From Roseiflexus sp. (lineage in GTDB: Bacteria > Chloroflexota > Chloroflexia > Chloroflexales > Roseiflexaceae), in contig JAGHYV010000001.1 in assembly GCA_017743475.1 (NCBI GenBank), positions 1 to 64,000 on the forward strand: 64,000 nucleotides of DNA, given 5' to 3'. This document shows positions 47,315 to 58,195 of this stretch, piece after piece. Positions within the stretch are counted from its first letter, which is position 1. The number at the start of each line of letters is the position of its first letter. A program made the position numbers and the translations under genes. Below the pieces are notes generated by a model. That model searched no databases. It saw nothing but the letters and a program-made list of their open reading frames with translations, and was not told where the DNA came from.

Positions 47315-48592
47315 ATGCATGTGCTGATTGTTGGCGCAGGCCTTGCAGGGTTGACCTGTGGCCGCATTCTTGACTCGCTTGGGGTGAATGTCACGATTGT
47401 TGAAGCCGGTGACGGTATCGGTGGGCGCGTGCGCTCCGACTACGCCGACGGTTTTACGTTCGACCGGGGGTTTCAGGTCTTGTTCGAAGCGTATCCGGCA
47501 GCGCGCCGCCATCTTGATATGGAAGCGTTGCATCTGCGGCGTTTTGATCCGGGCGCGATCATTTGTCTCCACGGCAGACGTTTTGTTCTGACCGATCCAT
47601 TGCGTGATCTGACGGCAGCCATTGATGCGGCGCTTGCTCCAATTATCCCGCCGTTCGATAAACTGCGCGTCCTGCTGCTCGCACAGCGCCTGCGTCGTCA
47701 GTCGATCGATGCAGTGCTGGCAGGCGATGACGAAACAACGCTGGCGTATCTCCGGCGCTGCGGTTTGAGCGAACAGACGATCAACGTTTTCTTTCGACCG
47801 TTCTACGGCGGCATTTTTCTCGACCGCAGCCTGCGCACCAGTGCCAAATGCTTTCGGTTCGACTTCAAGATGCTCAGCGAGGGATCGGCGGCGCTGCCAG
47901 CGCATGGCATGGGTGCGATTGCAGAACAACTGGGCGCCCCGCTGCGCGAACGTGGTCTGATCCGATTGCACGCTCCGGTCGCCGCACTCATCGACGCCAA
48001 CGGGCGGGTGACTGGCGTGCGACTGGCATCAGGGGAGGAACTGTCTGCCGATGCGGTGGTGGTCGCCACGCCAGCGCCGGAAGCGGCGCGGTTGAGCGGT
48101 TTGCCGATGCCGCAAGGCGCGTTGCAGACGATCACGCTCTACTTCGGCGGCAATCAACCTGTCTATCAGGGACGCAAGATCGCCCTCAACGCCGCTTCTG
48201 ATGCGCTGGTCAACAATGCGCAGATGCTCAGCAATGTCGCGCCGGAGTACGCCCCGCCCGGTCGTCACCTGCTCAGCGTTTCAGTGCTTGGCGCGAGTTC
48301 GCTGAGCGATGAGGATCTCTCCCACGCGGCGCTTGCCGATCTGCGGCGCATGTTTGCCGGTGATGCCGCTGCGCTGGCAGCGCTCGAAGGGTATCAACTG
48401 CTACGCATCTATCGTATTTCTTATGCACAGTTTCCCCAGGCGCCGGGCATTCATCCCCTCCTGCCGGACAATCGGAGCGGGCGACCGGGACTGTACTTCG
48501 CGGGTGAGTTTACCGAGGCGAGCAGCCTGAATGCTGCGATGATTAGTGGTGAAAAATGTGCGGCTGCAGTGATGGAAGACCAGCGGGCATAA
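47315..48592 (+). CDS. FAD-dependent amine-oxidase/protoporphyrinogen-oxidase-like oxidoreductase
   Basis: VLIVGAGLAGLTCGRILDSLGVNVTIVEAGDGIGGRVRSD; GLYFAGEFTEASSLNAAMISGE. Confidence 0.92.
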   Translation: MHVLIVGAGLAGLTCGRILDSLGVNVTIVEAGDGIGGRVRSDYADGFTFDRGFQVLFEAYPAARRHLDMEALHLRRFDPGAIICLHGRRFVLTDPLRDLTAAIDAALAPIIPPFDKLRVLLLAQRLRRQSIDAVLAGDDETTLAYLRRCGLSEQTINVFFRPFYGGIFLDRSLRTSAKCFRFDFKMLSEGSAALPAHGMGAIAEQLGAPLRERGLIRLHAPVAALIDANGRVTGVRLASGEELSADAVVVATPAPEAARLSGLPMPQGALQTITLYFGGNQPVYQGRKIALNAASDALVNNAQMLSNVAPEYAPPGRHLLSVSVLGASSLSDEDLSHAALADLRRMFAGDAAALAALEGYQLLRIYRISYAQFPQAPGIHPLLPDNRSGRPGLYFAGEFTEASSLNAAMISGEKCAAAVMEDQRA

Positions 48593-48679
48593 ACCGGGAA
48601 GAACCCAGGAGCGGGCTGGTAGAGCGATATGATGCTAGATCTTGTTCGATAGGATACCCTTCCTGCCAGGGCAACCTAT

Positions 48680-48985
48680 GGTCGTTCCTGGATGTTCCTG
48701 GCGCAACCTGGGAGCACAGGCGTCTTGCCCACATACGCCGGAGGTTTTCGCCCCTATATCGCGTGAGAGATTACCGCTGCACATCTTGCCTGCGCGCGCC
48801 AGAGGTTTTCGCCGACTAAGCGTTGTTGGCGTTGTCATACAACGTCTCGCCCATGTGCATCGGGGTTCTCGCACAACCTTGGAGCGCGCGTCTCGCACAG
48901 CCTGGGAGCGCACGTCTCGCCCATGTGCACTGAGGTCCTCATACAACCTGGGAACGCGGGCGTCTCGCCCGCGTGCTGCGATGTA
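48680..48985. repeat. Array of degenerate CCTGGGAGCGCRCGTCTCGCCCATGTGC-type repeats
   Basis: Repeated cctgggagcacaggcgtcttgcccac, cttggagcgcgcgtctcgcac, cctgggagcgcacgtctcgcccatgtgc, cctgggaacgcgggcgtctcgcccgcgtgc. Confidence 0.75.
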
Positions 48986-49420
48986 ACCCATTACGGGCAC
49001 GGGGGCATCGAAGATAAACCGGTACTCGTCCTGGCACCTGCTTACAAGGGTAGGTTTCTTGGAGGCCTCTGCGTTCCTTCTCGCGTTTTGGGACTAAAGA
49101 CACCCCAACTCCATCTCCTCCCCTTGTGGCAGAAGAGAGGTTGTAAGGATGAAGGGCAAAAGTGCACGAGAACGCAGAAAACCGCTCATCTCTCCCAAGA
49201 ACTCTACCTCTGAGAGCCTAGCGTCTGGCGGCTCATCCAGTATACTGAACCGGCCATGGGGCTAATGAAGATTGAGCTTTCATTTGTAGCATTTCTCAGA
49301 TACGTTGACCACCGTCCGGTTTTGTCGTGTCGTACAAGGCGCCCGCTTCCAGTGGAAATTTCAACACTGTCTAACAGGTCCAAACTCTACGAGAACTGCG
49401 GTAGGAGATTGCTTTGCTCC

Positions 49421-51619
49421 CTATGACTCCCGTGGTACGTTATCCGAATGAACGGCATGATCGACAACACTATTGTCGGGATGCAGCGGCAAGAGACGCA
49501 ACGCTAGCAGACGATACGCAAATGGTGCTAGCGTTATCGACAATGCCGCCAGATCATCGCGCCGAAGCGCACCAGTTGAGTTCTGCGTCGGATCGTCACC
49601 GAGCAGATCACTGATAAGGTAGTCGCCATCCGGCAGGTCTGCAAGCAGCAATGCAAGCGTCACTCGACGACGTATGGGACTGACGTTCAGAAGTGTGACG
49701 ACACACTCTTCTGGATGTCGTCGCAGGACTGCAAAGACTGCCGGGTCGTCGCAACGCACGCCGTTTGGATCGATCACACCGCGGCGCAACGCGATGCTGC
49801 GCGCCCGCGCGTGGAGCAGGCGGGTGATGCTGTCACGGTCGCCCGGTTCCTGTTCCTGACCAGCGCGGATCAACGGTACATAGCCACACCCTACCATGCC
49901 AGCAAGGATCATGCGTGCCGGGCGCGAGCCTCGAAGTGCATCAGCCAGCGGATTGCTCACGCATGAATGATGGCTTTCCGTGAAGCATGCGCGTAGCCCT
50001 CCCAAATTGCCGATTGCCAGATTGTCAATCAGCCACTCCTGCATTTCAGCCGCGCCAAGCATCCCGATCGCCAGATAGGTAAACATATGGTGCGCCGATT
50101 TGTCGATGATCAGATTCCGAAAGGGCGCAGGCAACGGTCCTGCTAGGTCGGTAACCAGCGCCGCGTCGGGTCGAATCTGGCGCATTGCGGTGTATAACAT
50201 CTCGATTAGACGCACCACGCCCATACTGGTGCTGCCGCCGATTGCCGCGCCGAGAGGCCATCCTGGCGGCACATCGCGTGCGACCAGCACCCGAAAACCG
50301 TCGATGCCAGTCTGTTCCATTAGCGTCATTAGTTCACTGACAGCATGGGTGCGCAGGGCATTATTTCGCCAGTCGAAATAGAAGGTATCGACTTCCCCCG
50401 CGAAGCGAATAAACTGTCCGCTCTGATCAAGACAGAACCAGTCCGGATGTTCTGCGACGTAGGGCGAGTCGGCAGCGCACCCGGAGAGGGGCAGATCAAG
50501 GATCACCCGCATGCCGCGCGCATGAGCGGCAGCCACAATATCGCGCAATCCTTCGATCCCTCCGATCTCCGGCGCCAGCATCGCAAACGAACGCAGTGCA
50601 TAGAGGTCCTCTGGTTGCGCTGGAGACCATTCTTCTGTGTACTGATGCGGTGCAGCAATATCATGAACTGGCAGGAGGCAGAGCGCCGTGCAACCCAGGC
50701 ACTGAATTGCGTCAAGCGCGTCGACTAATCCACAGGCACCCCCGAAATGCGCCGGATGCGTTACAAACACAGCTGCGTCTGCCACCCATTCGGGCGGTGT
50801 TGCAGGGTTTGCCTGGCTGCGCGTCATCACCTGATAGATCCGTGGCAGGGCGTCGTGCCAGGGCGCGCGCTCCAGTAGCAGCGCCTGTACCCCAACGGAT
50901 AGCGCTACTTCGACCCGCAGGCGCTCCGCAATGCGAATGTCGTGAAACAGCGTGACAGAGTTGCCATCACTTTCCACTCGCGGACGCGCCGGGTTAGATG
51001 GGTCTTCGTACCAGCATGCCAGCGTTTCTCCGACCATGTCGTTATGCAGAGCGAGCAAACCGGGTGCATCGGCGGGCGCCAGCGCAAATGCTGGAATCTC
51101 CAGCGCTGATGTATCCGACCAGTGACGGTGGTGCGGGTCGCCGCGCAGGCGGGCAATCGGCAGACGGGGACGGATAACATTTGCTGGCGCTTCGAAGCGA
51201 CAGCGTTCTGGCATACCAACGCACGCGCTGCTGATCGCCAAGCGCACTCCACACAACGCCAGTTCATCGTCGCCGGTATTTTCGATACTGATACGGCGTG
51301 TTATGAACGAACCGACTACACGGTAGCGGTCGTAGATCTTCAGCGGACCAAGACCGACGACGATTACGATTTCAACGCCGCCAGGAATGTCGTAGAGGAA
51401 ATGGTTGAGGTAGCGAGCAAACGAACGTTGGGTCAACCAGCCGGTTTCTGCGAGCGAGACATCAACGCCTGTACGCGGTGCACCACGCCCGACCACATCC
51501 GGTCCGCCCGGTCGGCGCAGCGCTCGTAACCCGCCATCGTCGAGAGAGAACTCAAGTTCGAGTTCCGCCAGGGTCACAATTAGTGCATGGCGGGTAGAAC
51601 GCAGGGTGAAAGTAGCCAT
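49421..51619 (-). CDS. GH13-like alpha-amylase-family protein
   Basis: AVFVTHPAHFGGACGLVDALDAIQCLGCTALCLLPVHD; GMRVILDLPLSGCAADSPYVAEHPDWF; GIDGFRVLVARDVP. Confidence 0.8.
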   Translation of the reverse strand: MATFTLRSTRHALIVTLAELELEFSLDDGGLRALRRPGGPDVVGRGAPRTGVDVSLAETGWLTQRSFARYLNHFLYDIPGGVEIVIVVGLGPLKIYDRYRVVGSFITRRISIENTGDDELALCGVRLAISSACVGMPERCRFEAPANVIRPRLPIARLRGDPHHRHWSDTSALEIPAFALAPADAPGLLALHNDMVGETLACWYEDPSNPARPRVESDGNSVTLFHDIRIAERLRVEVALSVGVQALLLERAPWHDALPRIYQVMTRSQANPATPPEWVADAAVFVTHPAHFGGACGLVDALDAIQCLGCTALCLLPVHDIAAPHQYTEEWSPAQPEDLYALRSFAMLAPEIGGIEGLRDIVAAAHARGMRVILDLPLSGCAADSPYVAEHPDWFCLDQSGQFIRFAGEVDTFYFDWRNNALRTHAVSELMTLMEQTGIDGFRVLVARDVPPGWPLGAAIGGSTSMGVVRLIEMLYTAMRQIRPDAALVTDLAGPLPAPFRNLIIDKSAHHMFTYLAIGMLGAAEMQEWLIDNLAIGNLGGLRACFTESHHSCVSNPLADALRGSRPARMILAGMVGCGYVPLIRAGQEQEPGDRDSITRLLHARARSIALRRGVIDPNGVRCDDPAVFAVLRRHPEECVVTLLNVSPIRRRVTLALLLADLPDGDYLISDLLGDDPTQNSTGALRRDDLAALSITLAPFAYRLLALRLLPLHPDNSVVDHAVHSDNVPRES

Positions 51620-51650
51620 AGGAGAGCGTCTCGATTAACCTAATTTAGTA

Positions 51651-52604
51651 TCACATAGCGGCAACCTGATCCGCAAGCGCCGCAAGTGCGTCACGAGTGT
51701 CACCTGGCGGCAGCGCTGTCAACGTCTCAATCGCCCGTCGCACATAATGCTGCATTCTGGTGCGGGCAGGCGGAACGCCGTCACGTCGCACCTGTGCAAT
51801 AACTTCTGCTGCGCGGCGTGCATCGAGCGGGTGCTGATCGATCACCGTCGCCAGTCCGGCGCCACCCTCTGCGTGCACGGCATAGATCAACGGCAGCGTG
51901 ATTCGTCCAGCACGCAGGTCGTGGCCCGCCTTACTGCCCTCTATCTCATAATCACGCACTTCGATAGCAATATGGAGTGCCATACCAAGCGTTCGACCAA
52001 ACTGTCCCAGGAGATCGCCCAGTGCATCATCGCCGCTACCGCACACAACGCCGACACGCGCAGCGGCTTCGAGCAGCGCGGCAGTCCGGCTTTCTGCAAC
52101 AAACTCGTGCTGCGCCAGCGCCTGATCGAGCGGATCGATCACGGTAACTGGCGCCAGTTTTCCTTCACAGAACGTCATAACCACCCGCGAATACATCCCG
52201 ATGATTCGCGCATCCGGCGCCAGCGCCATCTCAGCAGCGGCCAGTGCCAGCAGATAGTCGCCCGACATCAATGCCACATCACCATTCCAATGCTGATCAC
52301 CAACCGGCTTCCCACGGCGGCGGGCTGCTTCGTTGATCAGGCTGTCGTGAACAGTTGTGGCGCTGTGGATAAGTTCGGCGGCAGCGGCGGCGTGAACAAC
52401 CCGGCGCGCGTCATAGCGACCAAGACGTGCTGCCAGTATCACAAGCGCAGCGCGCAGGCACAGTTTATCTGCGTCGCGCATGGCTGCGTTCGCAGTCTGA
52501 GCGACGATCGGGCGGGCATTCATCCGCGCAGTAATGATCTGTTCTACTTCCGCGATATCCCTGGCAATGTCATCCGGCAGCGAGAGAGACGTTGCATGCG
52601 TCAT
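51651..52604 (-). CDS. Polyprenyl synthetase family protein
   Basis: AAELIHSATTVHDSLINEAARRRGKPVGDQHWNGDVALMSGDYLLALA; second Asp-rich motif altered. Confidence 0.88.
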   Translation of the reverse strand: MTHATSLSLPDDIARDIAEVEQIITARMNARPIVAQTANAAMRDADKLCLRAALVILAARLGRYDARRVVHAAAAAELIHSATTVHDSLINEAARRRGKPVGDQHWNGDVALMSGDYLLALAAAEMALAPDARIIGMYSRVVMTFCEGKLAPVTVIDPLDQALAQHEFVAESRTAALLEAAARVGVVCGSGDDALGDLLGQFGRTLGMALHIAIEVRDYEIEGSKAGHDLRAGRITLPLIYAVHAEGGAGLATVIDQHPLDARRAAEVIAQVRRDGVPPARTRMQHYVRRAIETLTALPPGDTRDALAALADQVAAM

Positions 52605-52870
52605 AGGTTTTTATGAGACCTGGTTATGCATCTTCAGAAGCATACCCCGAACGCATTCTGCTGTCAAACAAACGAACGATTTCTTAGCAGTTTCTCATAT
52701 GCCGAGGTGAGGAGCATTGGGGCAGGATCAGGCATAATGGATTATGACAGTTATTGGTCGATTGCTTCGCCGCAGATGGCGATTTGGGAAGATGCTGATC
52801 CTCCTGATGAACTGGCGCAGCGATGCGACGTGAAACCTTGCCTTTGAGCAAACCATAAGGAGAGTATGTG

Positions 52871-54298
52871 ATGCGTCGTCTTTCGATCCTGTTCCTTTTC
52901 CTGATTGCGGCGCTTGCTAGTTGCAATTCCGTCCCTGCCCACACGCCGCTTGCCGACCAACCGACAGGGACGTTGATCCCAACAGCAGCAACCACGCCTA
53001 TGCCACCTGGTCAACCGACAGTAGTCTCCACACCTGTGCTGCCCAGTCAACCGACAGCAGCAACCACGCCTGTGCCGCCTGGTCAACCGACGGTAGTCAC
53101 CACACCTGTGCCGCCTGGTCAACCGACAGCAGCAACCATGCCCATGCCGCCTGGTCGACCAACATCCATTCCGCCGACGCCTGATGCCGCACCATCGGCG
53201 CCGGTTGCCACCGTCTCGTCTGCGCCGCAACTGGCTGGGGCATTGCTCCCCACGATTGTGCTGCAACAGATAGCCGACGGGTTTGATCGTCCACTGCACA
53301 TAACGCACGCTGGTGACGGTAGCGGACGACTCTTTGTAGTGGAGAAGGTGGGGCGCATTAAGATTGTGCGCAACCGACAGGTGTTGCCCGAACCATTCCT
53401 GGATATTACTGATCGGGTAGGATCGCGCGCTAATGAACAGGGATTGCTGAGCGTCGCATTTCATCCTCGCTACCGCGAGAACGGCTGGATCTTCGTCAAT
53501 TACACCGATAACAATGGCGACACTGTCGTCTCGCGATTCAACGCAACTGGCGACCGCGCCGACCCGTTCAGTGAACAGGTCGTGTTGACGATTGAACAAC
53601 CCTTTCCCAATCACAATGGTGGATTGATTATTTTTGGTCCCGACGGAATGCTCTATATCGGGATGGGCGACGGCGGCAGCGCTGGCGATCCGCTTGGTGC
53701 AGGGCAGGATCGTTCAACGCTGCTTGGAAAGATACTGCGTATCAACGTTGAAGAGCTTCCGTACACCATTCCCCCCGACAATCCCTGGGCAGATGGTGTT
53801 GATGGTCGGCAGGAGAACTGGGTGATCGGCGTGCGCAATCCGTGGCGTTTCTCGTTCGACCGTGCAACTGGCGACCTGTTTGTTGCCGATGTTGGGCAGA
53901 ACCGGCTCGAAGAGGTGCACCTGCTGCGCGCCGGGCGGATTGCGGGCGCGAACCTGGGCTGGAATGTGATGGAAGGAAATGAGTGCTTCCGCCGCAACGA
54001 CTGTGACCGTAGCGCTTTCGATCTGCCGATCGACGTCTATCCGCATAGCCTGGGGTGCTCTGTTACAGGCGGACATGTCTACCGCGGCGTGGCTTTCCCT
54101 GCCTTGCAAGGAGTCTATATCTTCGGCGACTTTTGCAGCGGGCGCATCTGGGGGTTGCGTCCGTCTGGCGCGAGGTGGGAGCGCGTCGAACTCTTACGAT
54201 CCGGTTTACAGATCGCTTCATTCGGCGAAGACGAAGCCGGCGAATTGTACGTCGCCGGGTATAATAATGGCATCCTGTACCGGATCGTTGTAGAATAG
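52871..54298 (+). CDS. PQQ-dependent sugar dehydrogenase-like (glucose/sorbosone dehydrogenase) lipoprotein
   Basis: Lipobox LASC; Pro/Thr-rich linker; FDRPLHITHAGDGSGRLFVVEKVGRIKIV; GLLSVAFHPRYRENGWIFVNYTD. Confidence 0.9.
   Translation: MRRLSILFLFLIAALASCNSVPAHTPLADQPTGTLIPTAATTPMPPGQPTVVSTPVLPSQPTAATTPVPPGQPTVVTTPVPPGQPTAATMPMPPGRPTSIPPTPDAAPSAPVATVSSAPQLAGALLPTIVLQQIADGFDRPLHITHAGDGSGRLFVVEKVGRIKIVRNRQVLPEPFLDITDRVGSRANEQGLLSVAFHPRYRENGWIFVNYTDNNGDTVVSRFNATGDRADPFSEQVVLTIEQPFPNHNGGLIIFGPDGMLYIGMGDGGSAGDPLGAGQDRSTLLGKILRINVEELPYTIPPDNPWADGVDGRQENWVIGVRNPWRFSFDRATGDLFVADVGQNRLEEVHLLRAGRIAGANLGWNVMEGNECFRRNDCDRSAFDLPIDVYPHSLGCSVTGGHVYRGVAFPALQGVYIFGDFCSGRIWGLRPSGARWERVELLRSGLQIASFGEDEAGELYVAGYNNGILYRIVVE
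52979..53158 (+). repeat. 36-bp coding tandem repeat, five copies
   Basis: PTAATTPMPPGQ/PTVVSTPVLPSQ/PTAATTPVPPGQ/PTVVTTPVPPGQ/PTAATMPMPPGR. Confidence 0.9.
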
Positions 54299-54350
54299 AC
54301 GCGCAGACCCGATGTTCGAGGTCTGGCACACGACCGGCTGAGGTTGATCC

Positions 54351-55928
54351 ATGCCCCCTGTGACCGTTCAGGATGTCTTGCGCCTGGCATTGCCAGACGG
54401 TTCGGAAGTCGTTGCTGGCAATGCTGGTCTCAACCACCAGGTGAGCTGGGTGACGACGCCACGCGCCACGCCGCCAGCCTTTACCAATCTGCGCGGCGGC
54501 GAATGTGTGGTGGTGGCGACCAGCGTGCTGCGGGCGCTCGATGAACGTCTAACGCTCGCCAATCTGATTGAGCGTCTGGTGCAGGTGCCTGTAGCAGCCA
54601 TTGCGGTGCAGGGCGACATCCCTGATCAGGCGCGCACGACTGCTGAGAGTCTGCGTCTGCCGCTCATTCGGCTTCCCGACTCCTGCGACATTCGAGAAGT
54701 CGAGCGCGAGATTCAGCGTCTGATCAGCGACTATGATGCACAGATCGAGCGCCGCGCCGCTCAACTCGGCTCGGTGCTGACGCAGCGTTCGCTAGCAGGC
54801 GTCGGCGTCAATGGGTTGCTGGAAACGCTCGTCGAGCGCACCGGACGCAGCCTTGCGTACTACAGTCCAGCCGGAGAGGTGCGCGCGTTGCGGGCGCGTG
54901 GACCAGCGCGCGTCGCGTTACAGACGCTGCAACCGCGCACGACTGGCTCAGTCTCGCATTTGGGGCAGCATATCTGGGTGCAACAGATCGGGCAGATGTC
55001 ACCCGGCGACGCGGCAGGGCGCAACTTTGGCTACCTGGCACTCTGTGGTGATACACTCGACGACTGGGATCGACTGGCGGCACAGCAAGGCGCATCGGCG
55101 CTAGCGCTGGAACTGGCAAAAGAACAGGCAGTGCTGGCTGCTGAAGAGCGTCTGCGCGGCGATTTCGTGCAGGCAGTGCTCGTCGGCGCTGCAACTGACG
55201 ACAAAACGCTAGTGCAGCGCGGGCGCGAGTTGGGCTACGACTTACGGCAACCGCACGTTGCTATGCTCTGCGGCATCGTCGATGGGGATGATCGCACAAT
55301 CGCACGTATTGCCGATGCGCTCAGTGCCGCGCTCAACGCTCTTGGAGTCGCCGCACCGATGATGCGTCGAATTGATGATGTACTCTGCTACCTTCCGGCG
55401 GTCAGTCGTGGGCGACGGTTCCAAGAAGTGGCAGATCTGCTGCGCCAACGTTTGGTGAATGATGTCCCCGATGTACTGGTCGCAATCGGGCGCGAAGCAC
55501 CGACGCTCACCGCCTGGTCGCGTTCACTGCGCGAAGCCGAACAGGCGCTCCTGATCGGGCGGGAACTGGTGGGCAATGGGCGCGTGCTCGACTTCAGCGA
55601 TCTGGGGGTGTACCGCCTGCTCCTGCTGCTGCGCGAGTCGCCCGAACTGTGGGAGTTCTACCGCAGCACGCTTGCCACGCTCGTCGAGTATGACCGTGAC
55701 CAGCACGGTGAGTTGCTGAAGACGCTCGAAGCGTTCTTCGAGCACAACGGCAACCTGGCGCGCACCGCCGATGCGCTGCACATTCACCGCAATACACTCC
55801 TCTACCGCCTGACACGGATCAAAGAGATCAGTGGGCGCGACCCGGATGTTGCCGAAGACCGACTGGCGCTGTGGCTGGCGCTCAAGGCGCACCGCGTCCT
55901 CAAGACGATTACGGAGCCGGTTGGATAG
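54351..55928 (+). CDS. PucR-family transcriptional regulator
   Basis: N-terminal PucR-like region; C-terminal LVEYDRDQHGELLKTLEAFFEHNGNLARTADALHIHRNTLLYRLTRIKEI. Confidence 0.9.
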   Translation: MPPVTVQDVLRLALPDGSEVVAGNAGLNHQVSWVTTPRATPPAFTNLRGGECVVVATSVLRALDERLTLANLIERLVQVPVAAIAVQGDIPDQARTTAESLRLPLIRLPDSCDIREVEREIQRLISDYDAQIERRAAQLGSVLTQRSLAGVGVNGLLETLVERTGRSLAYYSPAGEVRALRARGPARVALQTLQPRTTGSVSHLGQHIWVQQIGQMSPGDAAGRNFGYLALCGDTLDDWDRLAAQQGASALALELAKEQAVLAAEERLRGDFVQAVLVGAATDDKTLVQRGRELGYDLRQPHVAMLCGIVDGDDRTIARIADALSAALNALGVAAPMMRRIDDVLCYLPAVSRGRRFQEVADLLRQRLVNDVPDVLVAIGREAPTLTAWSRSLREAEQALLIGRELVGNGRVLDFSDLGVYRLLLLLRESPELWEFYRSTLATLVEYDRDQHGELLKTLEAFFEHNGNLARTADALHIHRNTLLYRLTRIKEISGRDPDVAEDRLALWLALKAHRVLKTITEPVG

Positions 55929-55942
55929 CCACAGAGATAGGG

Positions 55943-58195
55943 TCAATCATCAGCGCGCTGGAGATTGGCAAAACTCGCCAGCAGACGTTTGACCCCTTTG
56001 CCCACAAAAGCGACTGTCACTTCTTCGTCGCCTTCGACCAGTTTTGAACTGACGACGATCCCCTCGCCGAACTGCGCGTGGCGCACTTTCTGCCCGGCAA
56101 AGAAGGTGACGTCGCGCGGTTCGGGCGCGGAACGGCGAGACGACTGTGTGCGTTCCTGGCGTTGCTCGCGCGCAATTGCCGCGCGATTGGTGAACAGCGA
56201 CGACTGCTGTGCGGTGTACCCACGTTTCGGCATGCGTTGCAGCAGGTCAGGCGGGATGTCGTGGAGAAAGCGCGACGGTGTGGCGATGTCAGCACGCCCA
56301 TAGGTGGTACGCCGGAAGGCGTGAAGCAGGTAGAGGCGCTCTTTTGCACGAGTTGCGCCGACGTAGAACAACCGGCGCTCCTCATCGAGCGCATCGCGGT
56401 CATCAGTCGAGCGGGCGTGCGGGAGCAACCCTTCTTCAAGACCGACCAGGAAGACGACTGGAAACTCCAACCCTTTCGCCTGATGCAGCGTAATGCAGGT
56501 GATGGCGTCGCGCTCTTCCTGAAGAGTATCAATATCGGAGACCAGCGCAACCTCTTCGAGGAATGTCGGCAACTGACTCTCAATCGGCAGCGTGGCATAG
56601 TTTTCGGCAACGTTACGCAATTCCTGCACATTGTTCCAGCGATCCTCCCCTTCCTCTTCACCATACTCACGCTGCAACGCTTCACGGAAACCCACCCGCA
56701 CGAACAGCCATTCCATCAATGCGCCAAGCGCCAGGCGCTGACGCTGGCTTATCATCTCATCGATCAGGGAAAGAAACCCGATCAGGGCATGTCGCACGCG
56801 CGATCCCGCCCCTCCACCAGTAGAAGGCGCTGGATCGGTTTCGGCAGTTAGCACCTGCAGCGCCACGTACAACGGCACAGAAGCCGCGCTTGCGCGCTGC
56901 TCTAGGTCCTCCTGCGTGCGCTGACCAATGCCGCGGGCAGGCCAGTTCAACACCCGACTCAGGCTGATGTCATCGAACGGGTTAAGCGCCAGACGCAGAT
57001 AGGCAAGCGCGTCTTTGATCTCCTTCCGCTCATAGAAGCGCGTACCGCCAACGATTACATAGCGCAACTGACGCGCAAGCAACGCTTCCTCAATAGCGCG
57101 CGACTGCGCGTTTGTGCGATACATGATGGCAATATCGCCTGGCTGATACGCACCGCTGGCAAGCAAACGGGCGATTTCCGCAGCAACCAGTTGCGCCTCT
57201 TCGTCCTGGTCGTACCCTTCAATTACCTGGACTTTCGCGCCCGCGCCATTATGCGTCCAGAGGCGTTTTTCGCGGCGCCGCTGTGCGCTTCGGTTGATGA
57301 CTGCCTGGGCGACATCGAGGATTGCCTGGGTGCTGCGATAATTCTGCTCCAGCAGAATGACCCGCGCATCGGGGTAATCTTGCTCGAACGAGAGAATATT
57401 CCGGATGTCGGCGCCGCGAAACGCATAGACCGACTGATCCTCGTCGCCAACGACAAAGATATTGCGATGCCGCGCTGCCAGTTGCTTCAGCAGAACATAC
57501 TGCGCCCGGTTCGTATCCTGGTACTCATCCGCCAGGAGGAAACGGTAGCGTTCCTGATAACGTTCGAGCACAGTCGGGTGCTGATCGAAGAGACGCACGG
57601 TTTCCACCAGCAGATCGTCGAAATCGAGCGCATTCGAGTCATGCAACAGTTCCTGATACCGCGCAAAACAACGTGCTGTCACCTCATCGAAGTACGAACG
57701 CGCATGGCGGCTATAGTCGGACGGAGTGATCAATTCATTCTTGGCGCGCGAAATGGCGGCATGGATAGAGCGCGGTGGATGTTTCTTCTCATCGAGGTTC
57801 AAATCACGCAGGACGCGCTTCATCACCCGCAGTTGATCATCAGTATCGTAGATCGCAAAATCGCGCTCCCGCCCCAGGTGAACAATGTCGCGGCGCAGAA
57901 AGCGCGCGCAGATACTGTGAAAGGTGCCGACTGTCAACGCTGCCGACTGTCCCGCGCCGATCAAAGCAACAAGGCGGTCGCGCATCTCACGCGCTGCCTT
58001 GTTGGTGAACGTCACTGCCAGAACCGCATGCGGATCGACACCCTGAATACCGATCAGATACGCAACACGATGGGTCAGCACGCGCGTCTTCCCGCTTCCC
58101 GGACCGGCAAGCACTAGTGTCGGACCAGGATCAGCCGTCACCGCCTGCTGCTGCGCCGGGTTCAACGCGCTCAGGATTACGGCAGGATCAGTCAT
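55943..58195 (-). CDS. pcrA: UvrD/PcrA-type ATP-dependent DNA helicase
   Basis: LNPAQQQAVTADPGPTLVLAGPGSGKTRVLTHRVAYLI; VGDEDQSVYAFRGADIRNIL; LHQAKGLEFPVVFLVGLEEGLLPH. Confidence 0.95.
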   Translation of the reverse strand: MTDPAVILSALNPAQQQAVTADPGPTLVLAGPGSGKTRVLTHRVAYLIGIQGVDPHAVLAVTFTNKAAREMRDRLVALIGAGQSAALTVGTFHSICARFLRRDIVHLGRERDFAIYDTDDQLRVMKRVLRDLNLDEKKHPPRSIHAAISRAKNELITPSDYSRHARSYFDEVTARCFARYQELLHDSNALDFDDLLVETVRLFDQHPTVLERYQERYRFLLADEYQDTNRAQYVLLKQLAARHRNIFVVGDEDQSVYAFRGADIRNILSFEQDYPDARVILLEQNYRSTQAILDVAQAVINRSAQRRREKRLWTHNGAGAKVQVIEGYDQDEEAQLVAAEIARLLASGAYQPGDIAIMYRTNAQSRAIEEALLARQLRYVIVGGTRFYERKEIKDALAYLRLALNPFDDISLSRVLNWPARGIGQRTQEDLEQRASAASVPLYVALQVLTAETDPAPSTGGGAGSRVRHALIGFLSLIDEMISQRQRLALGALMEWLFVRVGFREALQREYGEEEGEDRWNNVQELRNVAENYATLPIESQLPTFLEEVALVSDIDTLQEERDAITCITLHQAKGLEFPVVFLVGLEEGLLPHARSTDDRDALDEERRLFYVGATRAKERLYLLHAFRRTTYGRADIATPSRFLHDIPPDLLQRMPKRGYTAQQSSLFTNRAAIAREQRQERTQSSRRSAPEPRDVTFFAGQKVRHAQFGEGIVVSSKLVEGDEEVTVAFVGKGVKRLLASFANLQRADD

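Noticed and set aside
48680-48985. CRISPR array
   Set aside because: Units are diverged, irregularly spaced and palindromic, with no unique spacers and no cas genes in the window.
48635-49000. 121-aa minus-strand ORF
   Set aside because: Translation of the degenerate GRDARVPRL-type DNA repeats.
57191-58117. 308-aa plus-strand ORF
   Set aside because: Antisense to pcrA helicase motifs.
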